Source of the DNA: CAXXOK01 sp963666755
Lineage (GTDB): Bacteria; Bacillota; Clostridia; Christensenellales; Aristaeellaceae
Direction: 5' to 3'
Length of the DNA: 64,000 nt
Assembly: GCA_963666755.2 (NCBI GenBank)
Contig: CAXXGW010000009.1
Coordinates: 310,001 to 374,000, forward strand
Part shown: positions 1 through 7,996 of the stretch, one piece after another
How the letters are laid out: every line of letters starts with the position of its first letter
Numbering within the stretch: the stretch's first letter is position 1
Notes under the pieces: model-generated
Told to the model about the DNA's origin: nothing
Seen by the model: only the letters and a program-made list of their open reading frames with translations
Database searches by the model: none
Made by a program: the position numbers and the translations under genes

Positions 1-108
1 AATGTGGGAGTATGGGGAAAGGCAAGGCGATGCCAAGCCGAGTCAGGTTACTTTCCTTATGGGAGAAGAAGAGTCTGGCCCATCCCCGCCGGTTTCGGGC
101 AGAGCAAA

Positions 109-143
109 GAGAACCGCCGCTCCTGTGGGGAGCGGCGGTTCTC
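109..143 (-). terminator. Intrinsic terminator of the WG-repeat gene
   Basis: A perfect 15-bp inverted repeat (109-123 against 129-143) with a 5-nt loop. Read on the minus strand it lies just past the stop codon of the gene ending at 171 and is followed by a short T-rich run. Bases 1-108 hold nothing I can assign. Confidence 0.6.
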
Positions 144-170
144 TGTATTTGCCTTGCCATTGGAAAGGGT

Positions 171-1808
171 TCAGGGTTGGGCGGCGGCCTCATAGCGGGC
201 AACCGGGATAGCCTTGCCGGAGATGTCATACAGGGCATAGGCGATGTGCTGCTCGATTGTAACCGTCGGACGCCCCACCTCGTCCTGACCGGGGGTTTCG
301 GTGGTGGTGATTTGGCGCGTCTCCAGAAAACCGCCGCGGCACTCCGTCGGCACATCGCTTGCCAGCGTGAAGCCCCGCTGCGCCTTATCCAGATAGCGCA
401 CGGTGCCGACGGCATCCTCCACGCCGCCATAACCGCCGGTAAACGGCGCAGCCTGTACATAATCGCTGCCGATGCGCGCCTTGCCGTTGGAATCAATGTA
501 GCCGTAGCGGTCGCGGTAGGCTACGCGGCACAGGGTGTTGCCGTTAAACGCGTCATGCTGGCTCCAGGTTGGTTTCAGCACCACGTTGCCGCCCATGGAC
601 ACCAGCCCCCACAGCTTGTTAAGCCGGATCCACGCCCGATGGTACACGGGGTCAAACTCCGTAATTTCGCTGTACTTGGCAGGCAGAATCCATGTGCCTA
701 CGGTGTTGATCAGCCCCCAGCGATCCCCCTTGCGGGCAGCGCAGGCGCCGCTCTGGAAGGACTGTACCCCGGCGAAGGCGGGCTCAATCACCATCGTTCC
801 GCTGGTGTTGATGAACCCCCAGCGTTTTTGCACGCGCACACCGGCCAGCCCTTCCCCAAAGGAGGCCGCGCCCTGATAGGTAAGCGGGATCACGGTGCCG
901 CCCTTCGTATCGATGTAACCGTAGAGCTTATCGGCGGATACAGCTGCCAGACCTTCACAGAAAGGCATGGCCGTCTGCCATTGGAAACCGCTGCCGAGCA
1001 GCTCGTCGGCCACGGGGTTGTAATACCCCCACAGCCCGTCCTGCTGCACGGGGATGTACCCCTCCCGGTACAGGCCCACAGCCTGATAGGGGCCGCCGAG
1101 CACCTTGGCGGCGGGCAGATCATACAGCCACACGCCCTGCGCGTCGGTTACAGCCGCAACGCCGCCGGTGGCCCACAGTACATCGGTGTAGCGCACAGGC
1201 ACAGCCAGCGTGCCGTCGTTGCGCAGAAGGCCATAGGTACCGTTCACAGGCTGCAGATCGCCGTTTAGCACGTCGGTATCGCCCTGAAACACCTTGGCAA
1301 CCACGACGACCTGTGTGCCGTCGTCGCTCCACTGCGCGCTTTCGCGGCGGAAGGTGCGTTCCACCCAGTCGAACTGCGGGGGCACTACCCACGCGCCCTC
1401 GGCGTTCACGTAGCCGAAAGCCCCGTCCTGCAGGCTGCGGTGGGTCTGCAGCGCCTTGGCCAGCAGCAGTTGCGCATCGCTGTCCAGAAAGCCGGAGGTG
1501 CTCAACCACAGCGACGCGGCGGATGCGGGGTCCTCCCTTTGCAGCGCGAGCAGGGCCTGCGTGTAGGCACTCAGCTGCGCGGCGCGCTCATCCCCGGTCA
1601 CCCGGGCCAGCGTGTTGAGCGCGTCCAGCAGACTGCCGGAATTGACCGCCTCGATGGCGGACTGAAAATCCGGGTCGTCCGTCTGCAGGGTCACGGTCAG
1701 GGCACGCGGCGCGGCCAGTGCCGCTTCCGACACCAGAAAATCCTGCGCCAGACCGGCGGCGGGCAGGCAGAGCATCAGGCAAAGAAACACGGCGATAACC
1801 CGTTTCAT
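171..1808 (-). CDS. Secreted WG-repeat protein
   Basis: A 545-residue protein. The chosen ATG is preceded by a good AGGAGG site and opens with a Sec signal peptide (MKRVIAVFLCLMLCLPAAG, cleavage expected near AQD). After a short helical region (about 30-150) most of the chain consists of WG-type beta repeats of about 30-40 residues, recognisable by recurring GYVN, GLLR, WGYY, GYID, WGFIN, WGLIN and YGYID motifs followed by proline and a bulky residue; I count about eight. WG repeats are common in exported Firmicute proteins and are thought to act in binding; no enzymatic motif is seen. It is monocistronic, with its own promoter and terminator, divergent from the T-box operon. Function unknown. 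Confidence 0.85.
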   Translation of the reverse strand: MKRVIAVFLCLMLCLPAAGLAQDFLVSEAALAAPRALTVTLQTDDPDFQSAIEAVNSGSLLDALNTLARVTGDERAAQLSAYTQALLALQREDPASAASLWLSTSGFLDSDAQLLLAKALQTHRSLQDGAFGYVNAEGAWVVPPQFDWVERTFRRESAQWSDDGTQVVVVAKVFQGDTDVLNGDLQPVNGTYGLLRNDGTLAVPVRYTDVLWATGGVAAVTDAQGVWLYDLPAAKVLGGPYQAVGLYREGYIPVQQDGLWGYYNPVADELLGSGFQWQTAMPFCEGLAAVSADKLYGYIDTKGGTVIPLTYQGAASFGEGLAGVRVQKRWGFINTSGTMVIEPAFAGVQSFQSGACAARKGDRWGLINTVGTWILPAKYSEITEFDPVYHRAWIRLNKLWGLVSMGGNVVLKPTWSQHDAFNGNTLCRVAYRDRYGYIDSNGKARIGSDYVQAAPFTGGYGGVEDAVGTVRYLDKAQRGFTLASDVPTECRGGFLETRQITTTETPGQDEVGRPTVTIEQHIAYALYDISGKAIPVARYEAAAQP

Positions 1809-1856
1809 GCAATCCCTCCTGTGTTTGGATGCAGCGGTATGAATTTCCATATCCGA

Positions 1857-1885
1857 ATTGTAGCATCCATGCGGGGTTGCGTCAA
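1857..1885 (-). promoter_or_regulatory. Promoter of the WG-repeat gene
   Basis: On the minus strand: -35 TTGACG (1880-1885), 17-bp spacer, -10 TACAAT (1857-1862), about 50 bp upstream of the chosen start codon. Confidence 0.65.
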
Positions 1886-1958
1886 GGCAAACCCTGCGCG
1901 CTTTGCCGTTACGGGCTGTGCTGCTGCGCAGGCTGACGGTTTTTTTGCTGTACTGCGC

Positions 1959-1987
1959 TTGACAAAGCATCTCCACGCCGGTATAAT
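1959..1987 (+). promoter_or_regulatory. Promoter of the T-box/aspS operon
   Basis: Consensus sigma-A promoter: -35 TTGACA (1959-1964), 17-bp spacer, -10 TATAAT (1982-1987). Transcription should start near 1994, just ahead of the T-box stem I. Confidence 0.8.
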
Positions 1988-1993
1988 GCGCGC

Positions 1994-2291
1994 AAGGCAA
2001 TGACGGGAGGAGTACCTCCGAGCCGAATCTTCAAGAGAGCCGCCGATGCTGGGAATGCGGCAGATTCGTCGGAGCAAAGAACAGCCCCGAGCATCCGCGG
2101 GAAAAGCCGCTTTGCGGCCCAGTAGCGTGGGACGGGTACGCCCGATACAGCGAAGGGAAATCGTGGCCCCTGCGGGGCGCACTGTTTCCGTCAAAGAGCG
2201 GGCCGTTTAAGCGGCCAACGCGGGTGGTACCGCGGAAGCGACGCAACCAGCGCCTTCCGCCCCGAGCAATATCGGGGCGGAAGGCTTTTTA
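1994..2291 (+). promoter_or_regulatory. T-box leader, predicted tRNA-Asn responsive (specifier AAC)
   Basis: The T-box core AACGCGGGTGGTACCGCGG lies at 2217-2235. It is followed by a 14-bp terminator stem (2252-2265 with 2272-2285) and TTTTT. Stem I is visible: an AGTA loop-E element (2011-2014), a helix pairing 2016-2021 with 2069-2074, then C-AAAG-AAC-A. Aligned on the B. subtilis glyQS leader, where the helix is followed by C-GAAA-GGC-A, the specifier is AAC at 2080-2082, an asparagine codon. Uncharged tRNA-Asn would favour the antiterminator and switch on the operon. That fits the genes: aspS with gatC, gatA and gatB make Asn-tRNA by transamidation. The T-box call is firm; the specifier is by manual alignment. 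Confidence 0.9.
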
Positions 2292-2347
2292 TATCCACCC
2301 ATACAGCCGGCGCGCCGCCGGAACAACCGACCGAGGAGGAGTTCAGA

Positions 2348-4432
2348 ATGTATCGAACGCATTACTGCGGCAGCCTGCGCCGGGAGCAGATCGGCAGCCG
2401 CGCAACGGTGTGCGGCTGGGTGCTCACCCGCCGCGACATGGGCGGCGTGATCTTCGTGGACGTGCGCGACCGCGAGGGCACGCTGCAAACGGTCTTTGAC
2501 CTGTCTTTGGCCGACGCGGAAAGCTTTGCCGCGGCGGAGCGCCTGAAAAACCAGAGCGTGGTGCGTGTAACCGGCGAGGTGCGCCTGCGGGACGAAAGCA
2601 CCTATAACCCCGGCATCCCCACGGGCGAGGTGGAACTGGCAGCCACCACGCTGGAGGTGCTCTCCGTGGCCGAGGCGCTGCCCTTCTCCCTGACCGAGGA
2701 CGAGCCGGTGCGCGAGGAGCTGCGCCTGAAATACCGCTACCTTGATTTGCGCCGCCCGCAGATGTACAACGCCCTGCACTTCCGGGCGCGGGTGCAGCGT
2801 GAGGCTCAGAATCTGCTGGACACGCAGGGTTTTTTACAGGTGGAAACCCCGATGCTGTGCAAATCCACCCCCGAGGGCGCGCGCGATTATCTGGTGCCCA
2901 GCCGCGTGCATCCGGGCACGTTTTACGCGCTGCCGCAAAGCCCGCAGATTTTCAAGCAACTGCTGATGGTCGGCGGGATCGATAAGTATTATCAGGTGGC
3001 GCGCTGTTTCCGGGATGAGGATTTGCGCGCCGACCGGCAGCCCGAGTTTACCCAGGTGGATATGGAGCGCAGCTTTGTGGATCAGGAGGATATGCTCGCT
3101 TTCCTTCAGGACCTGTTTACGCGCCTGTTTGAAACCGTGATGGAGCAGCCCCTCACGCTGCCCTTCAAGCGCTTGACCTGGCAGGAAGCCATGGACCTGT
3201 ACGGCAACGATAAGCCCGACCTGCGTTTCGAACTGCCGATTGTGGATGTGAGCGACGTGGCGGCCGAGTCGAGCTTCGGGGTGTTTACTGATGCGCTCAA
3301 GCACGGCGGCGTGGTGCGCGCCATCAACGTCAAGGGCGGCGGACGCGTCTTTACGCGCGCCACCATTGAGCAGCTGACCGATACGGCCGTGAAACTCGGG
3401 GCCAAGGGCATGGCGTGGGTGCTGTTCAAGGAAGATGGCGAGGTTAATTCCATCCTGCCCAAGTATTTTACGGCCGCGGGCTGGCAGGCGCTGCGCGAGG
3501 CGACCGGCGTGGAGAACGGCGATTTTCTGCTGTTCTGCGCCGACCAGCTGGAAGCGGCGCGCCGCGTGCTCAGCGGCCTCAGGGTGCGCTGCGGCGAGCT
3601 GATGGGGCTGATCGACCCCGCGCAGTTCCAGTTTGCGCTGGTCACGGATTTTCCGATGTTTGAGTATAAAAAGGATGAAAACCGCTACGCCGCGATGCAC
3701 CACCCCTTTACCATGCCCTACGAGGAAGACCTCGACCTGATGCTGGACGACGCCACCAAGCCGCTGGTGCGCTCGCAGGCGTACGATGTGGTGCTCAACG
3801 GTGTGGAGCTGGGCAGCGGCAGCGTGCGTATCCACCGGCCGGATGTGCAAAGCCGGGTATTCTCGGCGCTGGGCTTTTCCAAGGAGGAGGCGCGCGACCG
3901 TTTCGGTTTCATGCTGGGGGCATTCCGTTACGGTACGCCGCCGCACGCGGGGTTTGCCTTCGGGCTGGATCGCCTGTGCATGCTGCTGCTGGGCGCAAGC
4001 TCCCTGCGGGATGTGATTGCCTTCCCCAAGATCAAGGACGCCAGCTGCCCCATGACCGGTGCGCCGGACTTTGTGGACCCCAAACAGCTGAACGACCTCA
4101 AGCTGGGCGTGAACGTGGCGGAGGAAAAGAAGCGCGAGCACGAAGCGCTGGTCACCCGGGAGACCGTGCGCAACACGGCGCTGCTCAGCATGCTGAGCCT
4201 GTCCGCCAGCGACGAGCAGGCGCTGGACCGTGATTTTACCGGCATTGTGGATTTTGCCGGCGAGCTTGCTGCGCTGGATCGCAGCGCGCCGCAGCCCCCG
4301 CGCCTGCGCAACCAGCGCAGCGTGAACGTGCGCCCCGACGAACCGGGCGCGTGCTTTACCCCTGCGCAGGTGTTGATGAACGCCAAAACCGTGAGCGGCC
4401 CTTACATCACGGTGCCGAAAACCTTCGAATAG
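2348..4432 (+). CDS. aspS-gatC: Aspartyl-tRNA synthetase fused to GatC
   Basis: A 694-residue protein, about 100 longer than a usual bacterial AspRS. Residues 1 to about 595 are a complete bacterial-type class II AspRS: OB-fold anticodon domain at the N-terminus, motif 2 FRDED at 221-225, inserted GAD domain, motif 3 GFAFGLDR at 535-542. Residues 600-694 match GatC: a helical start (TRETVRNTALLSML), a central VDFAGELAALD helix, and the C-terminal PGACFTPAQVLMNA and YITVPKTFE. No separate gatC precedes gatA, so this domain presumably supplies it. The enzyme should charge tRNA-Asp and misacylate tRNA-Asn with Asp; Met31 and Ser84 occupy positions discussed for AspRS discrimination and match neither standard pattern. 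GAGGAGG precedes the ATG. Confidence 0.9.
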   Translation: MYRTHYCGSLRREQIGSRATVCGWVLTRRDMGGVIFVDVRDREGTLQTVFDLSLADAESFAAAERLKNQSVVRVTGEVRLRDESTYNPGIPTGEVELAATTLEVLSVAEALPFSLTEDEPVREELRLKYRYLDLRRPQMYNALHFRARVQREAQNLLDTQGFLQVETPMLCKSTPEGARDYLVPSRVHPGTFYALPQSPQIFKQLLMVGGIDKYYQVARCFRDEDLRADRQPEFTQVDMERSFVDQEDMLAFLQDLFTRLFETVMEQPLTLPFKRLTWQEAMDLYGNDKPDLRFELPIVDVSDVAAESSFGVFTDALKHGGVVRAINVKGGGRVFTRATIEQLTDTAVKLGAKGMAWVLFKEDGEVNSILPKYFTAAGWQALREATGVENGDFLLFCADQLEAARRVLSGLRVRCGELMGLIDPAQFQFALVTDFPMFEYKKDENRYAAMHHPFTMPYEEDLDLMLDDATKPLVRSQAYDVVLNGVELGSGSVRIHRPDVQSRVFSALGFSKEEARDRFGFMLGAFRYGTPPHAGFAFGLDRLCMLLLGASSLRDVIAFPKIKDASCPMTGAPDFVDPKQLNDLKLGVNVAEEKKREHEALVTRETVRNTALLSMLSLSASDEQALDRDFTGIVDFAGELAALDRSAPQPPRLRNQRSVNVRPDEPGACFTPAQVLMNAKTVSGPYITVPKTFE

Positions 4433-4471
4433 CGGGGTGCGGGCTGGCCCCGCGCCGGAAAGGAGACCCTC

Positions 4472-5983
4472 ATGCACCCTTACCCTGAACTTTGCCGCCT
4501 GACGGTTGCGCAGCTTGCGGATGCCTTGCAGGCCGGAACGCTGACCTCCGCGCAGATTACGCAGGCTTATCTGGACAGTATCGCCGCACAGAATCCGTCA
4601 ATCAACGCCTATCTGGAGGTGTTCACCCAGCGGGCGCTGCGCGAGGCTGCGCAGAGCGATGCGCGCCGTGCGGCGGGCAAACCGCTTAGCGCGCTGGACG
4701 GCGTGCCCGTGGCCGTGAAGGACAACATGCTGGTGGAGGGCACCCGCTGCACCTGCGCAAGCCGGATGCTGTCGGACTTTATCTCCCCCTATACCGCCAC
4801 GGCGGTGCAAAAACTGCTGGACGCCGGCATGGTGCTGCTGGGCAAGCTCAATATGGATGAGTTTGCCATGGGCTCCAGCAATGAAAACAGCGCCTTTGGC
4901 GTTTGCCGCAACCCCTGGGCGGTGGATCGCGTACCCGGCGGATCATCCGGCGGCGCGGCGGCCGCGGTGGCCGCGGGCATGGCGCCCGTGGCGCTGGGCA
5001 GCGATACGGGCGGCAGCGTGCGCCAGCCCGCGTCGTTCTGCGGCGTGGTGGGCATCAAACCCGCGTACGGCGCGGTCAGCCGTTACGGGCTGGTGGCGTT
5101 TGCCAGCTCGCTGGATCAGATCGGCCCGCTGGCGAAAACCGCGCAGGACGCGGCGCTGGTAATGGGCGTGATCGCCGGGCGCGACCCGCGCGACGCCACC
5201 AGCGACGCAACCCTCGACCCCGACTATGCGCTGCCGACCCGCGCCGACCTGACGGGCATCACCATCGGCATGCCGCGGGAATGCTTTGGCGAAGGGCTTT
5301 CCATGCCGGTGTACCACGCGGTGCAGGCGGCGGCGGAAACCCTGCGCTCGTTGGGGGCAAAGGTGATCGAAACCAGCGTGCCCTCGCTGCCGTATGCGCT
5401 GTCGGCCTACTATGTGCTTTCCAGCGCCGAGGCCAGCAGCAACCTGGCGCGTTTTGACGGCGTGCGCTACGGCTACCGCGTCCGGGAATACGCCGATCTG
5501 GAGGAGCTGTACCGCAAAAGCCGGGAGGAAGGCTTCGGGCTGGAAGTCAAGCGCCGCATCATGCTGGGTACCTTTGCGCTGAGCAGCGGCTATCAGGATC
5601 AGTATTACCTGAAAGCCCAGCAGGCGCGCGAGCTGCTGCGTTACGAGTTCGGGCAGGCGCTGACCGCCTGCGACGCGCTGCTGACCCCGGTGGCGCCGAC
5701 CTACGCCTACCGTCTGGGGGAGAAAACCGCCGACCCGATGGAAATGTACATGGGCGACCTGTACACCGTGCCCGCGAACCTGACGGGGCTGCCCAACATC
5801 AGCGTGCCGTGCGGGCTTGCGGAGGAGGACGGGGTGCGCCTGCCCGTGGGCATGAGCCTGCTGGGCGCGCGCAACAGCCTGCGCAGCCTTCTGGAGCTGG
5901 CCGCCGTGTATGAGCGGGCGGCGCAGCCACTTGCGGGCCTGCACCCCTATGAACACCTGCGGATGGGAGGCGACGCACAATGA
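4472..5983 (+). CDS. gatA: Asp-tRNA(Asn)/Glu-tRNA(Gln) amidotransferase subunit A
   Basis: 503 residues, normal for GatA, the glutaminase subunit that releases ammonia for conversion of Asp-tRNA-Asn (or Glu-tRNA-Gln) to the amidated form. It belongs to the amidase signature family, with the Ser-cisSer-Lys triad at Lys83 (VAVKDN), Ser158 (PGGSSGG) and Ser182 (GSDTGGS); the spacing equals that of S. aureus GatA. It lies 39 bp after aspS-gatC with a GGAGA site, and its stop overlaps the gatB start (ATGA), so translation is probably coupled. No other glutaminyl or asparaginyl synthetase gene is in the window. Confidence 0.97.
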   Translation: MHPYPELCRLTVAQLADALQAGTLTSAQITQAYLDSIAAQNPSINAYLEVFTQRALREAAQSDARRAAGKPLSALDGVPVAVKDNMLVEGTRCTCASRMLSDFISPYTATAVQKLLDAGMVLLGKLNMDEFAMGSSNENSAFGVCRNPWAVDRVPGGSSGGAAAAVAAGMAPVALGSDTGGSVRQPASFCGVVGIKPAYGAVSRYGLVAFASSLDQIGPLAKTAQDAALVMGVIAGRDPRDATSDATLDPDYALPTRADLTGITIGMPRECFGEGLSMPVYHAVQAAAETLRSLGAKVIETSVPSLPYALSAYYVLSSAEASSNLARFDGVRYGYRVREYADLEELYRKSREEGFGLEVKRRIMLGTFALSSGYQDQYYLKAQQARELLRYEFGQALTACDALLTPVAPTYAYRLGEKTADPMEMYMGDLYTVPANLTGLPNISVPCGLAEEDGVRLPVGMSLLGARNSLRSLLELAAVYERAAQPLAGLHPYEHLRMGGDAQ

Positions 5984-7443
5984 ACTGGGAAATGGTCATC
6001 GGTCTGGAAACGCACGTGGAGCTTTCCACCCAAAGCAAGGTATTCTGCACCTGCCCCACGGCCTTCGGGGCCGAGCCCAACGCGCATGTGTGCCCCGTGT
6101 GCATGGGGTTGCCCGGCGCGCTGCCGGTGTTTAACGAACAGGTGCTGCGCTACGCGGCCACGGCGGGGTTCGCGCTGCACTGCCATGTGCACCACCGCAG
6201 CCGCTTTGACCGGAAAAACTACTTTTATCCGGACTTGCCCAAGGCATACCAGATCAGCCAGTTCTACCGCCCGCTGTGCGAAGGCGGCTGGCTCACGGTG
6301 CAGACGTCGGCGGGCGAGCGCAAAATCGGCATTACCCGCATCCATATTGAGGAGGACGCGGGCAAGCTCCTGCACGACGAGCAGAACGGCACGATGCTGG
6401 ACATGAACCGCTGCGGCGTGCCGCTGATCGAGATCGTGAGCGAGCCGGACATCCGCACGGCGGAAGAGGCGGTCGGCTACCTGCGCAAGGTGCGCGCCAT
6501 CCTGACCTACACGGGCGTAAGCGATTGCCGCATGAACGAGGGCAGCCTGCGCTGCGACGTAAACCTGAGCATCCACCATCCGGGTGAGCCGTTCGGCGTG
6601 CGCACGGAGATGAAGAACCTCAACTCCTTCCAGAGCGTGGAGCGGGCTATTCAGGCGGAGTTTGAGCGGCAGGTGGCCGCGGTGGAGGCGGGGGAGGAAA
6701 TCGTGCAGGAAACCCGCCGCTACGACCAGAAAACCGGCAAGACCTCCTCCATGCGCCGTAAGGAAAACAGCGCGGATTACCGGTATTTTCCCGACCCAGA
6801 TTTGCCGGAGGTCAGCCTGACGGACGAGGATATGGCGCAAATCCGCGACGCCATCCCCACCCTGCCGGATGCGCGCCGCGAGTCGTACATGCGGGAATAC
6901 GGGCTGAGCGCCTACGCCGCCGAACAGCTGACGGCCGAGCGCTGGCTGGCCGAGTACTTTGAGGAGGCCGCCGCCGTGGCGCAATCGCCCGTGGGGGTTG
7001 CCAACCTGTTGCAGGGCGAGGTGTTCGCACTGCTCGGGGCGCGCGCCGCCGAGGCGGAAAAGGCGGGCCGACCCCTGCCCGAGGGGCGCGCGTCACTGCC
7101 TATTACGCCCGCGCGGCTGGCCAAGCTCAGCGATCTGCTGTGCGCGGGGCGCGTGAACAGCTCCACCGGCAAGAAAATCCTGGCGGCGCTCTTCTGCGAG
7201 GATTGCGATCCTGAAGCTTACGCCGCCGCGCACGAACTGTTTACCGTTGGCGACGACGATACGCTTTCGCAGGCAGTTGCCCAGGCCCTGCGGGAAAACC
7301 CCGACCTGCTGGCCAGCTACCGCGGTGGAAAGCTGACGGTGGAAAAAGCCCTGATGGGTAAGGCCATGGCGATCACCCGCGGCAAAGCCAACCCGGAGCG
7401 GCTGGCGGAGCTGCTGCGCGCGGCGCTGGCTGCCGGGAACTGA
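5980..7443 (+). CDS. gatB: Asp-tRNA(Asn)/Glu-tRNA(Gln) amidotransferase subunit B
   Basis: 487 residues. GatB is the kinase/transamidase subunit that activates the misacylated tRNA with ATP and accepts ammonia from GatA. The N-terminal motif VIGLETHVELSTQSK, the paired cysteines FCTC and VCPVC (zinc site) and the FDRKNYFYPDLPKAYQISQ block are diagnostic. The C-terminal third is the helical tail plus YqeY-like domain that grips the tRNA (GRVNSSTGKKIL, NPERLAELLRAAL). It starts inside the gatA stop codon and is the last gene of the T-box operon; a clear intrinsic terminator after it was not found. Confidence 0.97.
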   Translation: MNWEMVIGLETHVELSTQSKVFCTCPTAFGAEPNAHVCPVCMGLPGALPVFNEQVLRYAATAGFALHCHVHHRSRFDRKNYFYPDLPKAYQISQFYRPLCEGGWLTVQTSAGERKIGITRIHIEEDAGKLLHDEQNGTMLDMNRCGVPLIEIVSEPDIRTAEEAVGYLRKVRAILTYTGVSDCRMNEGSLRCDVNLSIHHPGEPFGVRTEMKNLNSFQSVERAIQAEFERQVAAVEAGEEIVQETRRYDQKTGKTSSMRRKENSADYRYFPDPDLPEVSLTDEDMAQIRDAIPTLPDARRESYMREYGLSAYAAEQLTAERWLAEYFEEAAAVAQSPVGVANLLQGEVFALLGARAAEAEKAGRPLPEGRASLPITPARLAKLSDLLCAGRVNSSTGKKILAALFCEDCDPEAYAAAHELFTVGDDDTLSQAVAQALRENPDLLASYRGGKLTVEKALMGKAMAITRGKANPERLAELLRAALAAGN

Positions 7444-7996
7444 GTACGGAACGGTACCCATCCACCGCAGGGCATGCCCGGCCTTTGGCATCTGTGTCCA
7501 GAGTGGTATTCTGCCGGAGCGCAACGCTGCCGGTTGCGCGGCCGTAAGGCATAACCTGTAGGAGGTAAACCAGAATAGCTTAAAGGGGAATTGCGGCCTT
7601 TGCCGGGAGTCACTGATCCGGCAGAGGCCGCCGCGCATCCCGCCCCCAACCCCCAACGGTTTGCGGCAGACACGCTTCCGGCTTGCGGCAGGCGGAAATC
7701 CTCCTCCGAGGGGGTTTCTCTGAAGCTGGGGCCGGGAGCGCGGGCGCGGCACCGTCCTCCCGTGGCCTGCCGGCGTTGGCGCGCTGCGCCCGCACCGCAG
7801 GGTCGGAGTATGCAAACTCCTTGTTCACAAGGGTTCCAGCCTGCCGAATGCAGAAAAAATACACCGTCGCGCACGGGGGCACGGTTTGACAAGCCGGGGG
7901 AATCATGATATGCTTACCCGGTATACAAAACGGCGGATTCGGCTCCCCAACAGGCTTCGCGGCCTGTCAAGTCCTTCAAAAAGCGAGGTTTTCGGT
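7444..7996 (+). other. 553-bp gatB-asd intergenic region
   Basis: No convincing coding frame. The most notable element is a 12-bp inverted repeat (one G-T pair) at 7595-7606/7618-7629 with an 11-nt loop, without a T tract. A smaller GCGCAAC/GTTGCGC hairpin lies upstream near 7517-7540. A promoter for asd sits at 7886-7914. I looked for the lysine riboswitch signature, which would suit asd, and did not find it. Confidence 0.4.
7886..7914 (+). promoter_or_regulatory. Promoter of the asd-dapA-dapB operon
   Basis: -35 TTGACA (7886-7891), 17-bp spacer, -10 TATGCT (7909-7914). Predicted start about 7921, giving a 75-nt leader to the asd ATG. This also argues against an asd start codon at or before the promoter. 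Confidence 0.7.

Noticed and set aside
12..1268. Long plus-strand open frame opposite the WG-repeat gene
   Set aside because: Frame opened by GC-rich third positions of the real gene on the other strand; no ribosome site and no family motif. The same applies to long antisense frames over aspS (2834-4477), the his genes and the decarboxylase (61324-62781).
7915..7996. Lysine riboswitch ahead of asd
   Set aside because: The leader after the promoter is only about 75 nt and the conserved lysine-box sequences are absent from the whole gap.
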